DNA from: JAGCJX01 sp045638645
GTDB taxonomy: Bacteria; Bacteroidota; Bacteroidia; Bacteroidales; UBA932
Direction of reading: 5' to 3'
Length of the DNA stretch: 64,000 nucleotides
Assembly: GCA_045638645.1 (NCBI GenBank)
Contig: JAZUBU010000015.1
Coordinates: 124,001 to 188,000, forward strand
The notes under the pieces were generated by a model. That model saw only the letters and a program-made list of their open reading frames with translations, searched no databases and was not told where the DNA came from. Position numbers and translations under genes: made by a program. Below are positions 31,658 to 39,907 of the stretch, piece after piece; within the stretch, counting starts at the first letter, position 1; each line of letters starts with the position of its first letter.

Positions 31658-32971
31658 ATGAAAAATAGGAAGTTCTTGTTATGCAGCTGGTTGCTGCTTT
31701 TGATGCTGGCACCTGTGACCCTCGCACAGGAGACCGTGGAAAAACAGTTGAAGAGACATGTTGAGGCCTTGGCGACGGATGTCATGCAAGGGCGCCGCGC
31801 TGGAACCGAAGGGGAACGGCTGGCGGCTGAGTATTTTTACGATCGCCTTGAGTCTTATGGTGTACAGATGCTTTGTCCTCGCACTGGACAGGATTTTTCC
31901 ATAGCAGGTTCCGAGGACACCTTGCGTTCACGCAACATCGTCGGGGTTATCCAGGGTAGTGATCCGGCACTCTGGAACCAGTATGTGGTGGTGGGTGCCA
32001 ATTTGGACCATCTGGGAACCAACCTCCTGCGTCGGAATGGGCAGCTGGAGAAGCAAGTGTTTTACGGTGCTGATAACAACGCTTCCGGATTGGCTGTGCT
32101 GTTGGAGATGGCTCGTCAGTTGGCGCAAGCACCCTTTTTGTTGCGGCGGTCTGTGGTGGTTGTGGGTTTTGGTGCCTCGGAGCAAGGGCAAGCCGGTTCC
32201 TGGTATTTTGTGAACCGGGCCTTCCCTCAGATTGATTCCGTGACCTTGATGTTGGATCTGCATCAGGTGGGGCGTCCTGCGCAGGGATACCGCTACCACT
32301 ACCATACGGGGGGACCTTTCCGCGAGACAGAACAGCTGTTGACGCGAGTGGCAGATGATTCCGGTTATCCGGCTCCGGTATGGGAGGGGGGCTTGGCCCT
32401 TACCTCTGATTACCTGGCATTTTACGAGTCACGGATTCCTTCCTTGGTGGTCACTTCGGGGCGTACCCCGGAGACGGGTACCGTGCGGGATGTGCCCGGA
32501 ACCTTGAACTACCAGGCGATGGAATCCTTGTGCGGATTTTTGGTCAATCTGGTGTTGGAGGCGTCCCGAATGGAGGATCCTTTGCAGATGGAGGCGGTAC
32601 CGGATGTCGGTACGCCCGTCGGAGGTGATGGCGAGACTGGATTGTATGGTCCGAGGGATGTCGACAAGGCTCCCCAATTCTTCCACGGGGATGAACGCCG
32701 GTTCCTGGAACAATGGGTGTACAACTATTTGCGTTATCCGGATTATGCGGTGAGCCAGGGTATCTCCGGAACCGTCATGGTCTCCTTTGTGGTGGAGGCA
32801 GACGGGGAGGTGACCAATGTGGAAATTGTTCGGGGCGTGCACGAGTCGTTGGATCAGGAAGTGATCCGCGTGGTGTCCGCCTCTCCGAAATGGAAACCCG
32901 GTCAGCTCAGCGGACGAAAAGTTCGTGTCAAGTACACAATTCCGGTTGAATTTCGATTAGAAAAACGATAG
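31658..32971 (+). CDS. M28-family metallopeptidase fused to a TonB C-terminal-like domain
   Basis: A 437-residue exported protein. Signal peptide about residues 1-24 (APVTLAQ). The M28 aminopeptidase-like domain spans about 25-315: VGANLDHLGTN (zinc His), YGADNNASGLAVLLEMA (bridging Asp), GASEQGQAGS (Glu pair position, here EQ) and MLDLHQVG. From about residue 350 a TonB_C-type domain follows: YNYLRYPDYAVSQGISGTVMVSFVVEADGEVTNVEI, then SPKWKPGQLSGRKVRVKYTIPVEF. The usual M28 Glu-Glu pair reads Glu-Gln here, so activity may be altered. There is no N-terminal membrane helix as in true TonB. Start ATG 31658. Confidence 0.85.
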   Translation: MKNRKFLLCSWLLLLMLAPVTLAQETVEKQLKRHVEALATDVMQGRRAGTEGERLAAEYFYDRLESYGVQMLCPRTGQDFSIAGSEDTLRSRNIVGVIQGSDPALWNQYVVVGANLDHLGTNLLRRNGQLEKQVFYGADNNASGLAVLLEMARQLAQAPFLLRRSVVVVGFGASEQGQAGSWYFVNRAFPQIDSVTLMLDLHQVGRPAQGYRYHYHTGGPFRETEQLLTRVADDSGYPAPVWEGGLALTSDYLAFYESRIPSLVVTSGRTPETGTVRDVPGTLNYQAMESLCGFLVNLVLEASRMEDPLQMEAVPDVGTPVGGDGETGLYGPRDVDKAPQFFHGDERRFLEQWVYNYLRYPDYAVSQGISGTVMVSFVVEADGEVTNVEIVRGVHESLDQEVIRVVSASPKWKPGQLSGRKVRVKYTIPVEFRLEKR

Positions 32972-32977
32972 TTTTTA

Positions 32978-32985
32978 TACCTTTG
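32978..32985 (+). promoter_or_regulatory. -7 element for leuS
   Basis: TACCTTTG fits TAnnTTTG, 6 bases after the stop of the M28 gene and 41 bases before the leuS ATG. No good -33 seen. Confidence 0.55.
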
Positions 32986-33026
32986 TAGGTTGTTTGCATT
33001 TTAATTCATTAAGCTACTGAGTAACA

Positions 33027-35789
33027 ATGGAGTATAATTTTTCTGAGATTGAGAAGAAATGGCAGCGCTATTGGGCTGAACGTGGGACTTTTCGCGTAGA
33101 AGCGGATCCGAGCAAGCCGAAGTATTATGTGTTGGATATGTTTCCTTATCCTTCTGGAGCGGGACTGCACGTAGGTCACCCGCTGGGATACATCGCCAGC
33201 GATATTTTCAGTCGTTACAAACGCCTGAAAGGTTTCAACGTCTTGCACCCCATGGGCTATGATGCTTTTGGTCTGCCGGCGGAGCAATATGCGATCCAAA
33301 CCGGTAAGCACCCGGAAGCCACAACTACCCAAAACATTGCCCGTTACCGGGAGCAGTTGGACCGGATCGGCTTTTCATACGATTGGTCCCGTGAAGTAAA
33401 GACCTGTGATCCCGGGTATTACAAATGGACTCAGTGGGCTTTCCTGCAAATGTTCAACCATTGGTACAATCTGGATACCAACCGTGCGGAACCGATTGCA
33501 GCACTGGAAGCTCGTTTTGCTGCTTCTGGAAATGCGGAGGTACACGCAGCCTGCTCGGAAGTGCCGACTTTCTCAGCTGCCGAATGGGCCGGTTATGACG
33601 AGGTGAAACGCGCGGAAGTCTTGATGAATTATCGCATTGCGTACCAAGGAGAGACAGCTGTGAACTGGTGTCCCGCTTTGGGTACCGTATTGGCCAACGA
33701 CGAAGTGAAGGAAGGAATTTCCATTCGCGGAGGTCACCCGGTTGAACAAAAGAAAATGAAACAGTGGCAGTTGCGTGTGTCTGCCTATGCAGAACGCTTG
33801 TTGAACGACATGGAGTCCTTGGAATGGACAGAGTCGCTGAAGGACATGCAACGCAACTGGATCGGCCGTTCCCAAGGTGCGGAAATGATTTTCCGTGTTT
33901 CCAACGGTACCGAAGAATACGATATGACCATCTTTACGACCCGTGCCGATACCGTATTTGGTGTGACCTTTATGGTCTTGGCACCGGAAAGCGAATGGGT
34001 GGAAAAATTGACCCGTCCGGAACAAAAAGAAGCCGTTGAGGCCTATCTGGTTGCAGCCCGGAAGAAGACGGAACGGGAACGTATGGCAGAAACCCGCAAA
34101 GTGACCGGTGTCTTCACCGGTTCTTATGCCAAAAATCCTTTTACCGGCGAAGAAGTGCCTGTTTGGGTTTCTGAATATGTTTTGTCGGGTTATGGTACAG
34201 GAGCCATTATGGCGGTGCCGGCACACGATAGCCGGGACTATGCCTTTGCCCGTCAGTTCAACTTGCCCATCATTCCGTTGATCGAAGGAGCTGATGTTTC
34301 CAATGAAAGTTTTGATGCGAAGGAAGGCATTATGTGCAATTCAGGCTTCTTGAACGGTATGTCGGTGAAAGAAGCGATTCCTGCTGCGATTGATCGTGTG
34401 GAAGCGATGGGAATCGGTCGTCGCAAGATCAACTACCGTTTGCGTGACGCGATCTTCTCCCGCCAACGCTACTGGGGGGAACCGTTCCCGGTTTATTTCA
34501 AAGAGGGTGTTCCCTGTCCGATTCCGGAAAACGAATTGCCCTTGACGTTGCCGGAGGTGGACAAATTCCTGCCGACTGAAACCGGTGAACCGCCCTTGGC
34601 TCGCGCGAAGGACTGGACTTACAACGGTTATCCGATTGAGAAGAGTACCATGCCCGGTTTTGCCGGATCCAGTGCTTACTACCTGCGTTATATGGATCCG
34701 CACAACGACGAAGCTCTCGTGTCCCGTGAGGCCAACGAATATTGGCGCAATGTGGACTTGTACATCGGTGGTACGGAACATGCTACCGGTCACTTGATTT
34801 ATGCCCGTTTCTGGAACAAGTTCCTCTATGATTTGGGTTACATCTGTGAAAATGAGCCTTTCCGCAAATTGGTGAACCAAGGCATGATCCAAGGCCGCTC
34901 CAACTTCGTGTACCGTATCAAAAATACCAATACTTTCGTTTCTTTGGGCCTGAAAGACCAATACGATACAACGGAAATCCACGTGGATGTGAATCTGGTG
35001 ACCAACGATCGCTTGGATACCGAAGCATTCCGGAACTGGATGCCGGACTATGCGGAAGCAGAATTTATTTTGGAAGGGGGAGAGTACATCTGTGGCTGGG
35101 CTGTGGAAAAGATGAGTAAGTCCATGTTCAACGTTGTGAACCCGGACCGTATTTGTGAAGAGTACGGCGCGGATACCTTGCGGATGTATGAAATGTTCTT
35201 GGGACCTCTGGAACAATCCAAACCTTGGGATACCAAAGGTATCGACGGGGTACACCGTTTCTTGCGCAAGGTATGGAAACTTTATTTCCGCGATGGCGAA
35301 AACATTATCAACGATGCCCCGGCTGAAAAAGCAGCTTTGAAGGTGTTGCACAAGTTGATCCACAAAGTGGAAACCGACATCGAAAGCTTCTCTTTCAATA
35401 CTTCGGTGAGTGCTTTTATGATTGCAGTGAACGAATTGACCGATCTTAAATGCCACAACCGGGAGATCCTGGAAGCATTGACCATCTTGCTCTCGCCGTT
35501 CGCACCGCACTTGGCTGAAGAACTTTGGGAAGCATTGGGTCATCAGGAAAGCATTTCTGGAGCCACCTTCCCGACCTATGTGGAAGCCTACACCGTTGAG
35601 GACACCTGCGAATATCCGGTATCGTTCAACGGAAAGATGCGTTTCAAACTGTCATTGTCCAAATCGCTTTCACCGAAAGAAGTGGAAGCGGCAGCTTTGG
35701 CAGATCCCAACTGTGAGAAATACCTCGCCGGAGCACCCATCAAGAAGATCATTGTGGTGCCGGGCAAGATTATCAACATTGTGTATTAA
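33027..35789 (+). CDS. leuS: Leucyl-tRNA synthetase
   Basis: A 920-residue class I synthetase. The HIGH motif appears as HVGHPLGY at about residues 51-58, the CP1 editing domain carries GTGAIMAVPAHDSRDYAFA, IGGTEHATGHLIYARF is conserved, and the KMSKS loop is intact (EKMSKSMFNVVNPD at about residue 693). Between the conserved KLVNQGMIQGR and the KMSKS loop lies an insert of about 60 residues (YRIKNTNTFVSLGLKDQYD onward), which I take as a lineage form of the leucine-specific region. The protein is complete, with the C-terminal domain ending VVPGKIINIVY. Confidence 0.97.
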   Translation: MEYNFSEIEKKWQRYWAERGTFRVEADPSKPKYYVLDMFPYPSGAGLHVGHPLGYIASDIFSRYKRLKGFNVLHPMGYDAFGLPAEQYAIQTGKHPEATTTQNIARYREQLDRIGFSYDWSREVKTCDPGYYKWTQWAFLQMFNHWYNLDTNRAEPIAALEARFAASGNAEVHAACSEVPTFSAAEWAGYDEVKRAEVLMNYRIAYQGETAVNWCPALGTVLANDEVKEGISIRGGHPVEQKKMKQWQLRVSAYAERLLNDMESLEWTESLKDMQRNWIGRSQGAEMIFRVSNGTEEYDMTIFTTRADTVFGVTFMVLAPESEWVEKLTRPEQKEAVEAYLVAARKKTERERMAETRKVTGVFTGSYAKNPFTGEEVPVWVSEYVLSGYGTGAIMAVPAHDSRDYAFARQFNLPIIPLIEGADVSNESFDAKEGIMCNSGFLNGMSVKEAIPAAIDRVEAMGIGRRKINYRLRDAIFSRQRYWGEPFPVYFKEGVPCPIPENELPLTLPEVDKFLPTETGEPPLARAKDWTYNGYPIEKSTMPGFAGSSAYYLRYMDPHNDEALVSREANEYWRNVDLYIGGTEHATGHLIYARFWNKFLYDLGYICENEPFRKLVNQGMIQGRSNFVYRIKNTNTFVSLGLKDQYDTTEIHVDVNLVTNDRLDTEAFRNWMPDYAEAEFILEGGEYICGWAVEKMSKSMFNVVNPDRICEEYGADTLRMYEMFLGPLEQSKPWDTKGIDGVHRFLRKVWKLYFRDGENIINDAPAEKAALKVLHKLIHKVETDIESFSFNTSVSAFMIAVNELTDLKCHNREILEALTILLSPFAPHLAEELWEALGHQESISGATFPTYVEAYTVEDTCEYPVSFNGKMRFKLSLSKSLSPKEVEAAALADPNCEKYLAGAPIKKIIVVPGKIINIVY

Positions 35790-35808
35790 AATTTACTGAA
35801 TAGAACCT

Positions 35809-36708
35809 ATGAATCCTGTAACTAAAAAAATCTTGATGGAGATCAAGGCATACGTGATCATCACCTTGGGGTTGCTCTGCTATACCGGTGGTTGGTCCAT
35901 CTTTTTGATCCCGAACAATCTGGTGGGTGGTGGCGTTTCCGGTATCGGTGCTGTGATCCAGTACATGACCGGTTTCCCTGTCAGCTACTCCTTTTTTATC
36001 ATCAACTTGATCCTGTTGCTGATTGCCCTGAAGATTCTGGGCAAGGGCTTCGGTATCAAAACGGTCTTTGCCATCATCGTCGCCTCGTTGGCCTATGAGA
36101 TCTGGCCGATCATCATCCCGGATGAATTCATCCGTCAGATGTCAAGCAACGGTCACCTGCTTTGTACCATCATCGGTGGTGTCATGTCCGGTGTGGGGAT
36201 TGGTATCACCTTTAACCAAGGCGGTAGTACTGGTGGAACCGATATTGTGGTCTTGATGATCAACAAGTATTACAACATTTCTCCGGGTCGTCTCTTGTTG
36301 TTGCTGGATATCTTCATTGTTGCGTCCTCCTTGTTGGTTCCCACCGATCAAGGTATCGGAGCCCGCATGGCTACGTTGGTCTATGGCTATATCCTGATCT
36401 TTGTATGCGGCACTGCGTTGGATATGTTCCTCTCGGGTAGCAAACAGTCCGTACAGATGTTCATTTTCTCTAAGAACTACGAAGTGATCGCGAACCGCAT
36501 TACCCACGAGTTGCGTCGCGGTGTGACGGTGTTGGATGGAACCGGTTGGTTTACCAAGAAGCAAGGCAAGATCCTGTTGGTGATTGCCCGCAAAACGGAG
36601 ATCAACTTTGTGATGCGCATTGTTCGTGAAGAGGATAAGGATGCATTCCTGTCAACAGGGGCTGTTTCTGGGGTTTATGGTCAAGGTTTTGATCAAATCC
36701 GGAAATAG
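35809..36708 (+). CDS. YitT-family membrane protein (DUF161 with C-terminal DUF2179)
   Basis: A 299-residue protein: about five to six membrane helices in the first 205 residues, with the glycine-rich loop FLIPNNLVGGGVSGIGAVIQY and FNQGGSTGGTDIVVLMINKY typical of DUF161 repeats, then a cytoplasmic DUF2179 domain (VTVLDGTGWFTKKQGKILLVIARKTE). The transport substrate or activity is not known. It begins 19 bases after leuS and probably shares its transcript. Confidence 0.92.
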   Translation: MNPVTKKILMEIKAYVIITLGLLCYTGGWSIFLIPNNLVGGGVSGIGAVIQYMTGFPVSYSFFIINLILLLIALKILGKGFGIKTVFAIIVASLAYEIWPIIIPDEFIRQMSSNGHLLCTIIGGVMSGVGIGITFNQGGSTGGTDIVVLMINKYYNISPGRLLLLLDIFIVASSLLVPTDQGIGARMATLVYGYILIFVCGTALDMFLSGSKQSVQMFIFSKNYEVIANRITHELRRGVTVLDGTGWFTKKQGKILLVIARKTEINFVMRIVREEDKDAFLSTGAVSGVYGQGFDQIRK

Positions 36709-36730
36709 TTCTGCCGTTTTGAGAGATCTA

Positions 36731-36738
36731 TATTTTTG
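36731..36738 (+). promoter_or_regulatory. -7 element for the AraC pair
   Basis: TATTTTTG fits TAnnTTTG. It lies 64 bases upstream of the palindrome at 36803, which would then be within the leader RNA or downstream of the start of transcription. Confidence 0.45.
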
Positions 36739-36802
36739 TAAATTTCTATAAAGAGCAAAATCTTTCGTACTTAGGCATTTATCGCATTTTCCATAGTTCA
36801 AA

Positions 36803-36820
36803 ATGTGTAATTTTACACAT
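36803..36820. promoter_or_regulatory. 18-bp perfect palindrome, candidate operator
   Basis: ATGTGTAA-TT-TTACACAT, with two perfect 8-base arms, ends 24 bases before the AraC-type start codon. The first ATG of the longer ORF is the first arm of this palindrome, another reason to place the start at 36845. Its position suits autoregulation. Confidence 0.55.
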
Positions 36821-36844
36821 CCCAAATCTTTGGAGGAATTATCG

Positions 36845-37738
36845 ATGATGCGACATTGGATATTGGAGGCGGGATTGCCGCAGTTGATTTGGGTAGCTGT
36901 CTATGGGGCAGCTGCCTTTTTTTCTTATCGTCGGTCCAGACAGAAGTGGACAGCGTATCCGCTCTGCTACTTGATGGGCTGTCTGTCTATGCTACTTGTC
37001 TTTTTGGTCGATTGTTTGCTGATGGATCTGGCTGCTTCGGAAGATTATTGGAAGCGTTCTTTTCAGCAGGCTGTGTTGTTTGTGGCTTATCAGCTGCATT
37101 TGGGCCAGGTGATGCTTTCCGGGAAGGATCGTATTGTGAAACAAGTCCTGTTTGTGGGGGCAGGCGTGTACCTGTTGGTGAGTCTGTTTCTGCGCCTGCT
37201 TCCGTTTGGGGACTGGTTGTCGGTATTGGGGGCCATCTGGTTGCACATGGGTCTCGTCCGGCATTTTATCCGATCCTCAGGTCGGGATCATGCAGATGCC
37301 TTGTCGTCTTTGGAGGCAAGCGAAGTCCGCTCCGAGATGTCGGTTGCTGCCTTTCGCTTCCGGCCCGAAGATTTTGATGCGGGCACAATCCCGGGGAAAC
37401 TTCTGCGGCTGCTTCAGAATGAGAAACTGTATCTGAAGCCCAACCTGACGATCGATGAGGTTTCCCTGGAAGTCGGGACCAACCGCGCTTATCTCTCCAA
37501 ATGTGTAAACATCGAGTTGCAAGTGAATTTTCGGGAATTGGTCAATGCGTACCGCATCCAGGAGGCCATGGTCTTGTTTGAGGAGGACCCTAATTTGTCT
37601 TTGACGGATCTGTGTCAGCGGTGTGGATTCAATAATTATTCTTCGTTTACCTTTTCGTTCAAGTTGAATACCGGGCAGACCCCGGGCGAGTGGTGTAGGG
37701 AAGTGAAGCAACGGAAGCAAAATGAGAAAGAAGAATGA
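36845..37738 (+). CDS. Membrane-bound AraC-type regulator
   Basis: A 297-residue protein. The first ~150 residues hold about five hydrophobic segments (for example LIWVAVYGAAAFFSYRR, LMGCLSMLLVFLVDCLLM, VLFVGAGVYLLVSLFLRLL), so it is probably an integral membrane sensor. The C-terminal ~100 residues form an AraC/XylS DNA-binding domain: LTIDEVSLEVGTNRAYLSKCVN (first helix-turn-helix) and LSLTDLCQRCGFNNYSSFTFSFK (second). The start ATG 36845 is favoured by a GGAGG at 36832-36836, rare in this window, and by the palindrome just upstream. The signal is unknown. It overlaps the next AraC-type gene by 17 bases. Confidence 0.85.
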   Translation: MMRHWILEAGLPQLIWVAVYGAAAFFSYRRSRQKWTAYPLCYLMGCLSMLLVFLVDCLLMDLAASEDYWKRSFQQAVLFVAYQLHLGQVMLSGKDRIVKQVLFVGAGVYLLVSLFLRLLPFGDWLSVLGAIWLHMGLVRHFIRSSGRDHADALSSLEASEVRSEMSVAAFRFRPEDFDAGTIPGKLLRLLQNEKLYLKPNLTIDEVSLEVGTNRAYLSKCVNIELQVNFRELVNAYRIQEAMVLFEEDPNLSLTDLCQRCGFNNYSSFTFSFKLNTGQTPGEWCREVKQRKQNEKEE

Positions 37739-38198
37739 GACATCAACCGGCAAGCAACGGTTGAACCAATGGTGGAAATCGTTGATGGAATGGGGACATC
37801 CTCTGGAGGAGGATCCCGATGGAGTAAAGGAGAAGGAGTATGAGCGGATGCGGCAGCTCTTTTTGCGGGTGGATGAACAAGTACGCCGGGAGCGTTTGTA
37901 TCTGATTCCGGAGATGAGCCTGGTTGAGATGGCGAGGAGGGTGGGGACCAACCGGACCTATCTTTCCAGGGCTATGTCCGTCTCAGGAGAGAAGTTCCGG
38001 GATTACCTGTTCCGGCTTAGAATGGAGGAGTTGGACCGTGTTCTGGAGGATGAAAACCGTCGGGCTTCTTTGGAACACCGGGACATTGATCTGTATTCGG
38101 TAGCCGGTTTTCGGGATGAACGTACGCTGAACCGACGACTGCTTCTGGAACGGGGAATTACGTATGGACAATTGATAAAAGGCAAGGACAATTCATGA
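37722..38198 (+). CDS. Small AraC-type DNA-binding protein
   Basis: A 158-residue soluble protein that is little more than an AraC-like domain. MSLVEMARRVGTNRTYLSRAMS closely resembles the first helix-turn-helix of the preceding regulator (VGTNRAYLSK), while the second unit, VAGFRDERTLNRRLLLERGITYGQLIK, is shortened and lacks the usual GFxxxSxFxRxFKxxxGxTPxxyR ending. The 17-base overlap indicates co-translation with the membrane regulator; it could be a heteromeric partner or an antagonist, but this is inference. Confidence 0.75.
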   Translation: MRKKNETSTGKQRLNQWWKSLMEWGHPLEEDPDGVKEKEYERMRQLFLRVDEQVRRERLYLIPEMSLVEMARRVGTNRTYLSRAMSVSGEKFRDYLFRLRMEELDRVLEDENRRASLEHRDIDLYSVAGFRDERTLNRRLLLERGITYGQLIKGKDNS

Positions 38199-38206
38199 TT
38201 ATTGAC

Positions 38207-38214
38207 TATTTTTG
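38207..38214 (+). promoter_or_regulatory. -7 element for ettA
   Basis: TATTTTTG fits TAnnTTTG, directly after the stop of the small AraC gene and 16 bases before the ettA ATG. Confidence 0.5.
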
Positions 38215-38230
38215 CCCCAAATTGAGTATT

Positions 38231-39907
38231 ATGGCAGACGAGAAGATTATTTTTTCAATGAATGGGGTCGGAAAGATTTTGCCCCATAACAACAGAGTCA
38301 TTCTTAAAGATATTTATTTGTCGTTTTTCTATGGAGCCAAGATCGGTATCATTGGTTTGAACGGTTCCGGTAAATCCACTTTGATGAAAATCATCGCGGG
38401 TTTGGAAAAGTCTTACCAAGGAGAAGTGGTGTGGGCTCCGGGTTATACCGTCGGTTACCTGGAACAGGAGCCGCAGTTGGATGAGGAAAAGACCGTTCGG
38501 GAAGTGGTAGAAGAAGGGGTTCAGGAGGTTGTGGATTTGCTGAAGGAGTACGAAGCGGTGAACCTGAAGTTCTGTGAGCCGTTGGAAGACGACGAGATGA
38601 ACAAACTGATTGCCTACCAAGGTGAATTGACCGAGAAGATTGACCACGTGGGCGGTTGGGACATCGATTCCAAACTGGAAAGAGCGATGGATGCGTTGCA
38701 ATGCCCGGAACCGGATGCGCTGATCAAACATTTGAGCGGTGGAGAACGTCGTCGTGTTGCTTTGTGCCGCCTGTTGCTTCGTGAACCGGATGTGTTGTTG
38801 TTGGACGAGCCGACCAACCACTTGGATACCGAAAGTATCCAATGGCTGGAAGCCCACTTGCAACAATACAAGGGTACCGTGATTGCGGTAACCCACGACC
38901 GTTACTTCCTGGACAATGTGGCCGGTTGGATTCTGGAACTCGACCGTGGAGAAGGTATTCCCTGGAAGGGCAACTATTCTTCCTGGTTGGATCAGAAGAG
39001 CAAACGATTGGCTCAGGAAGAAAAGCAGGAAAGCAAACGCCGCAAGACGTTGGAACGCGAGTTGGAATGGGTGCGTATGGCTCCGAAGGCCCGTCATGCA
39101 AAGTCCAAGGCCCGTTTGTCCGCTTACGAAAAGATGTTGAACGAGGACGGACGTCAAAAGGAAGAACGTTTGGAAATCTTCATCCCGAACGGTCCCCGTT
39201 TGGGTACCCATGTGATCGAGGCCAAGGATGTGACCAAAGGTTTTGGCGACCGCATTTTGTTTGAAGGCCTTGATTTCAAACTGCCCCAAGGGGGTATTGT
39301 GGGTGTCATTGGTCCGAACGGAGCCGGTAAGACGACGTTGTTCCGTCTGATCATGGGTATCGAGCAGGCCGACCGTGGAGAATTTACCGTGGGAGAGACC
39401 GTGAAGATCGCCTATGTGGACCAACAACACAAATCCATTGATCCGGACAAGACGGTTTATCAAACCATCGCGGATGATTCGGATTTTGTCCGTTTGGGAA
39501 ACAAAGAGGTCAATGCGCGTGCGTATGTATCCCGTTTTAATTTCTCGGGAGCCGACCAGGAAAAGAAATGCGGTATCTTGAGTGGTGGTGAACGCAATCG
39601 TTTGCACCTGGCGTTGACCTTGAAAGAGGAAGCCAATGTGTTGTTGCTCGATGAGCCGACCAACGACGTGGACGTGAACACCATTCGTGCCTTGGAAGAA
39701 GGTTTGGAAAATTTCGCCGGTTGTGCGGTGGTCATTTCCCACGACCGTTGGTTCCTGGATCGTATTGCAACCCACATTCTTGCCTTTGAAGGAGAGTCCA
39801 AAGTGTATTTCTTTGAAGGTTCTTATTCAGAGTACGAAGAGAACAAAAAAATGCGCCTGGGCAATGTAGAACCCAAGCGCTTCAAATACAAGAAACTCAA
39901 AGACTAA
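38231..39907 (+). CDS. ettA: ABC-F translation factor EttA
   Basis: A 558-residue cytoplasmic protein with two ABC ATPase domains and no membrane part. Walker A motifs GLNGSGKSTLM and GPNGAGKTTLF, signatures LSGGERRRVALC and LSGGERNRLHLA, and Walker B LLLDEPTNHLD and LLLDEPTNDVD are complete. The linker between them and the arm region near residues 90-130 (EEGVQEVVDLLKEYEAVNLKF) fit EttA, which gates entry of the ribosome into elongation depending on ADP/ATP. Start ATG 38231; an earlier ATG overlaps the promoter. Its stop interlocks with that of the convergent gene (CTAA). Confidence 0.93.
   Translation: MADEKIIFSMNGVGKILPHNNRVILKDIYLSFFYGAKIGIIGLNGSGKSTLMKIIAGLEKSYQGEVVWAPGYTVGYLEQEPQLDEEKTVREVVEEGVQEVVDLLKEYEAVNLKFCEPLEDDEMNKLIAYQGELTEKIDHVGGWDIDSKLERAMDALQCPEPDALIKHLSGGERRRVALCRLLLREPDVLLLDEPTNHLDTESIQWLEAHLQQYKGTVIAVTHDRYFLDNVAGWILELDRGEGIPWKGNYSSWLDQKSKRLAQEEKQESKRRKTLERELEWVRMAPKARHAKSKARLSAYEKMLNEDGRQKEERLEIFIPNGPRLGTHVIEAKDVTKGFGDRILFEGLDFKLPQGGIVGVIGPNGAGKTTLFRLIMGIEQADRGEFTVGETVKIAYVDQQHKSIDPDKTVYQTIADDSDFVRLGNKEVNARAYVSRFNFSGADQEKKCGILSGGERNRLHLALTLKEEANVLLLDEPTNDVDVNTIRALEEGLENFAGCAVVISHDRWFLDRIATHILAFEGESKVYFFEGSYSEYEENKKMRLGNVEPKRFKYKKLKD

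Noticed and set aside
38255..39775. 506-residue minus-strand ORF
   Set aside because: Antisense shadow of ettA.
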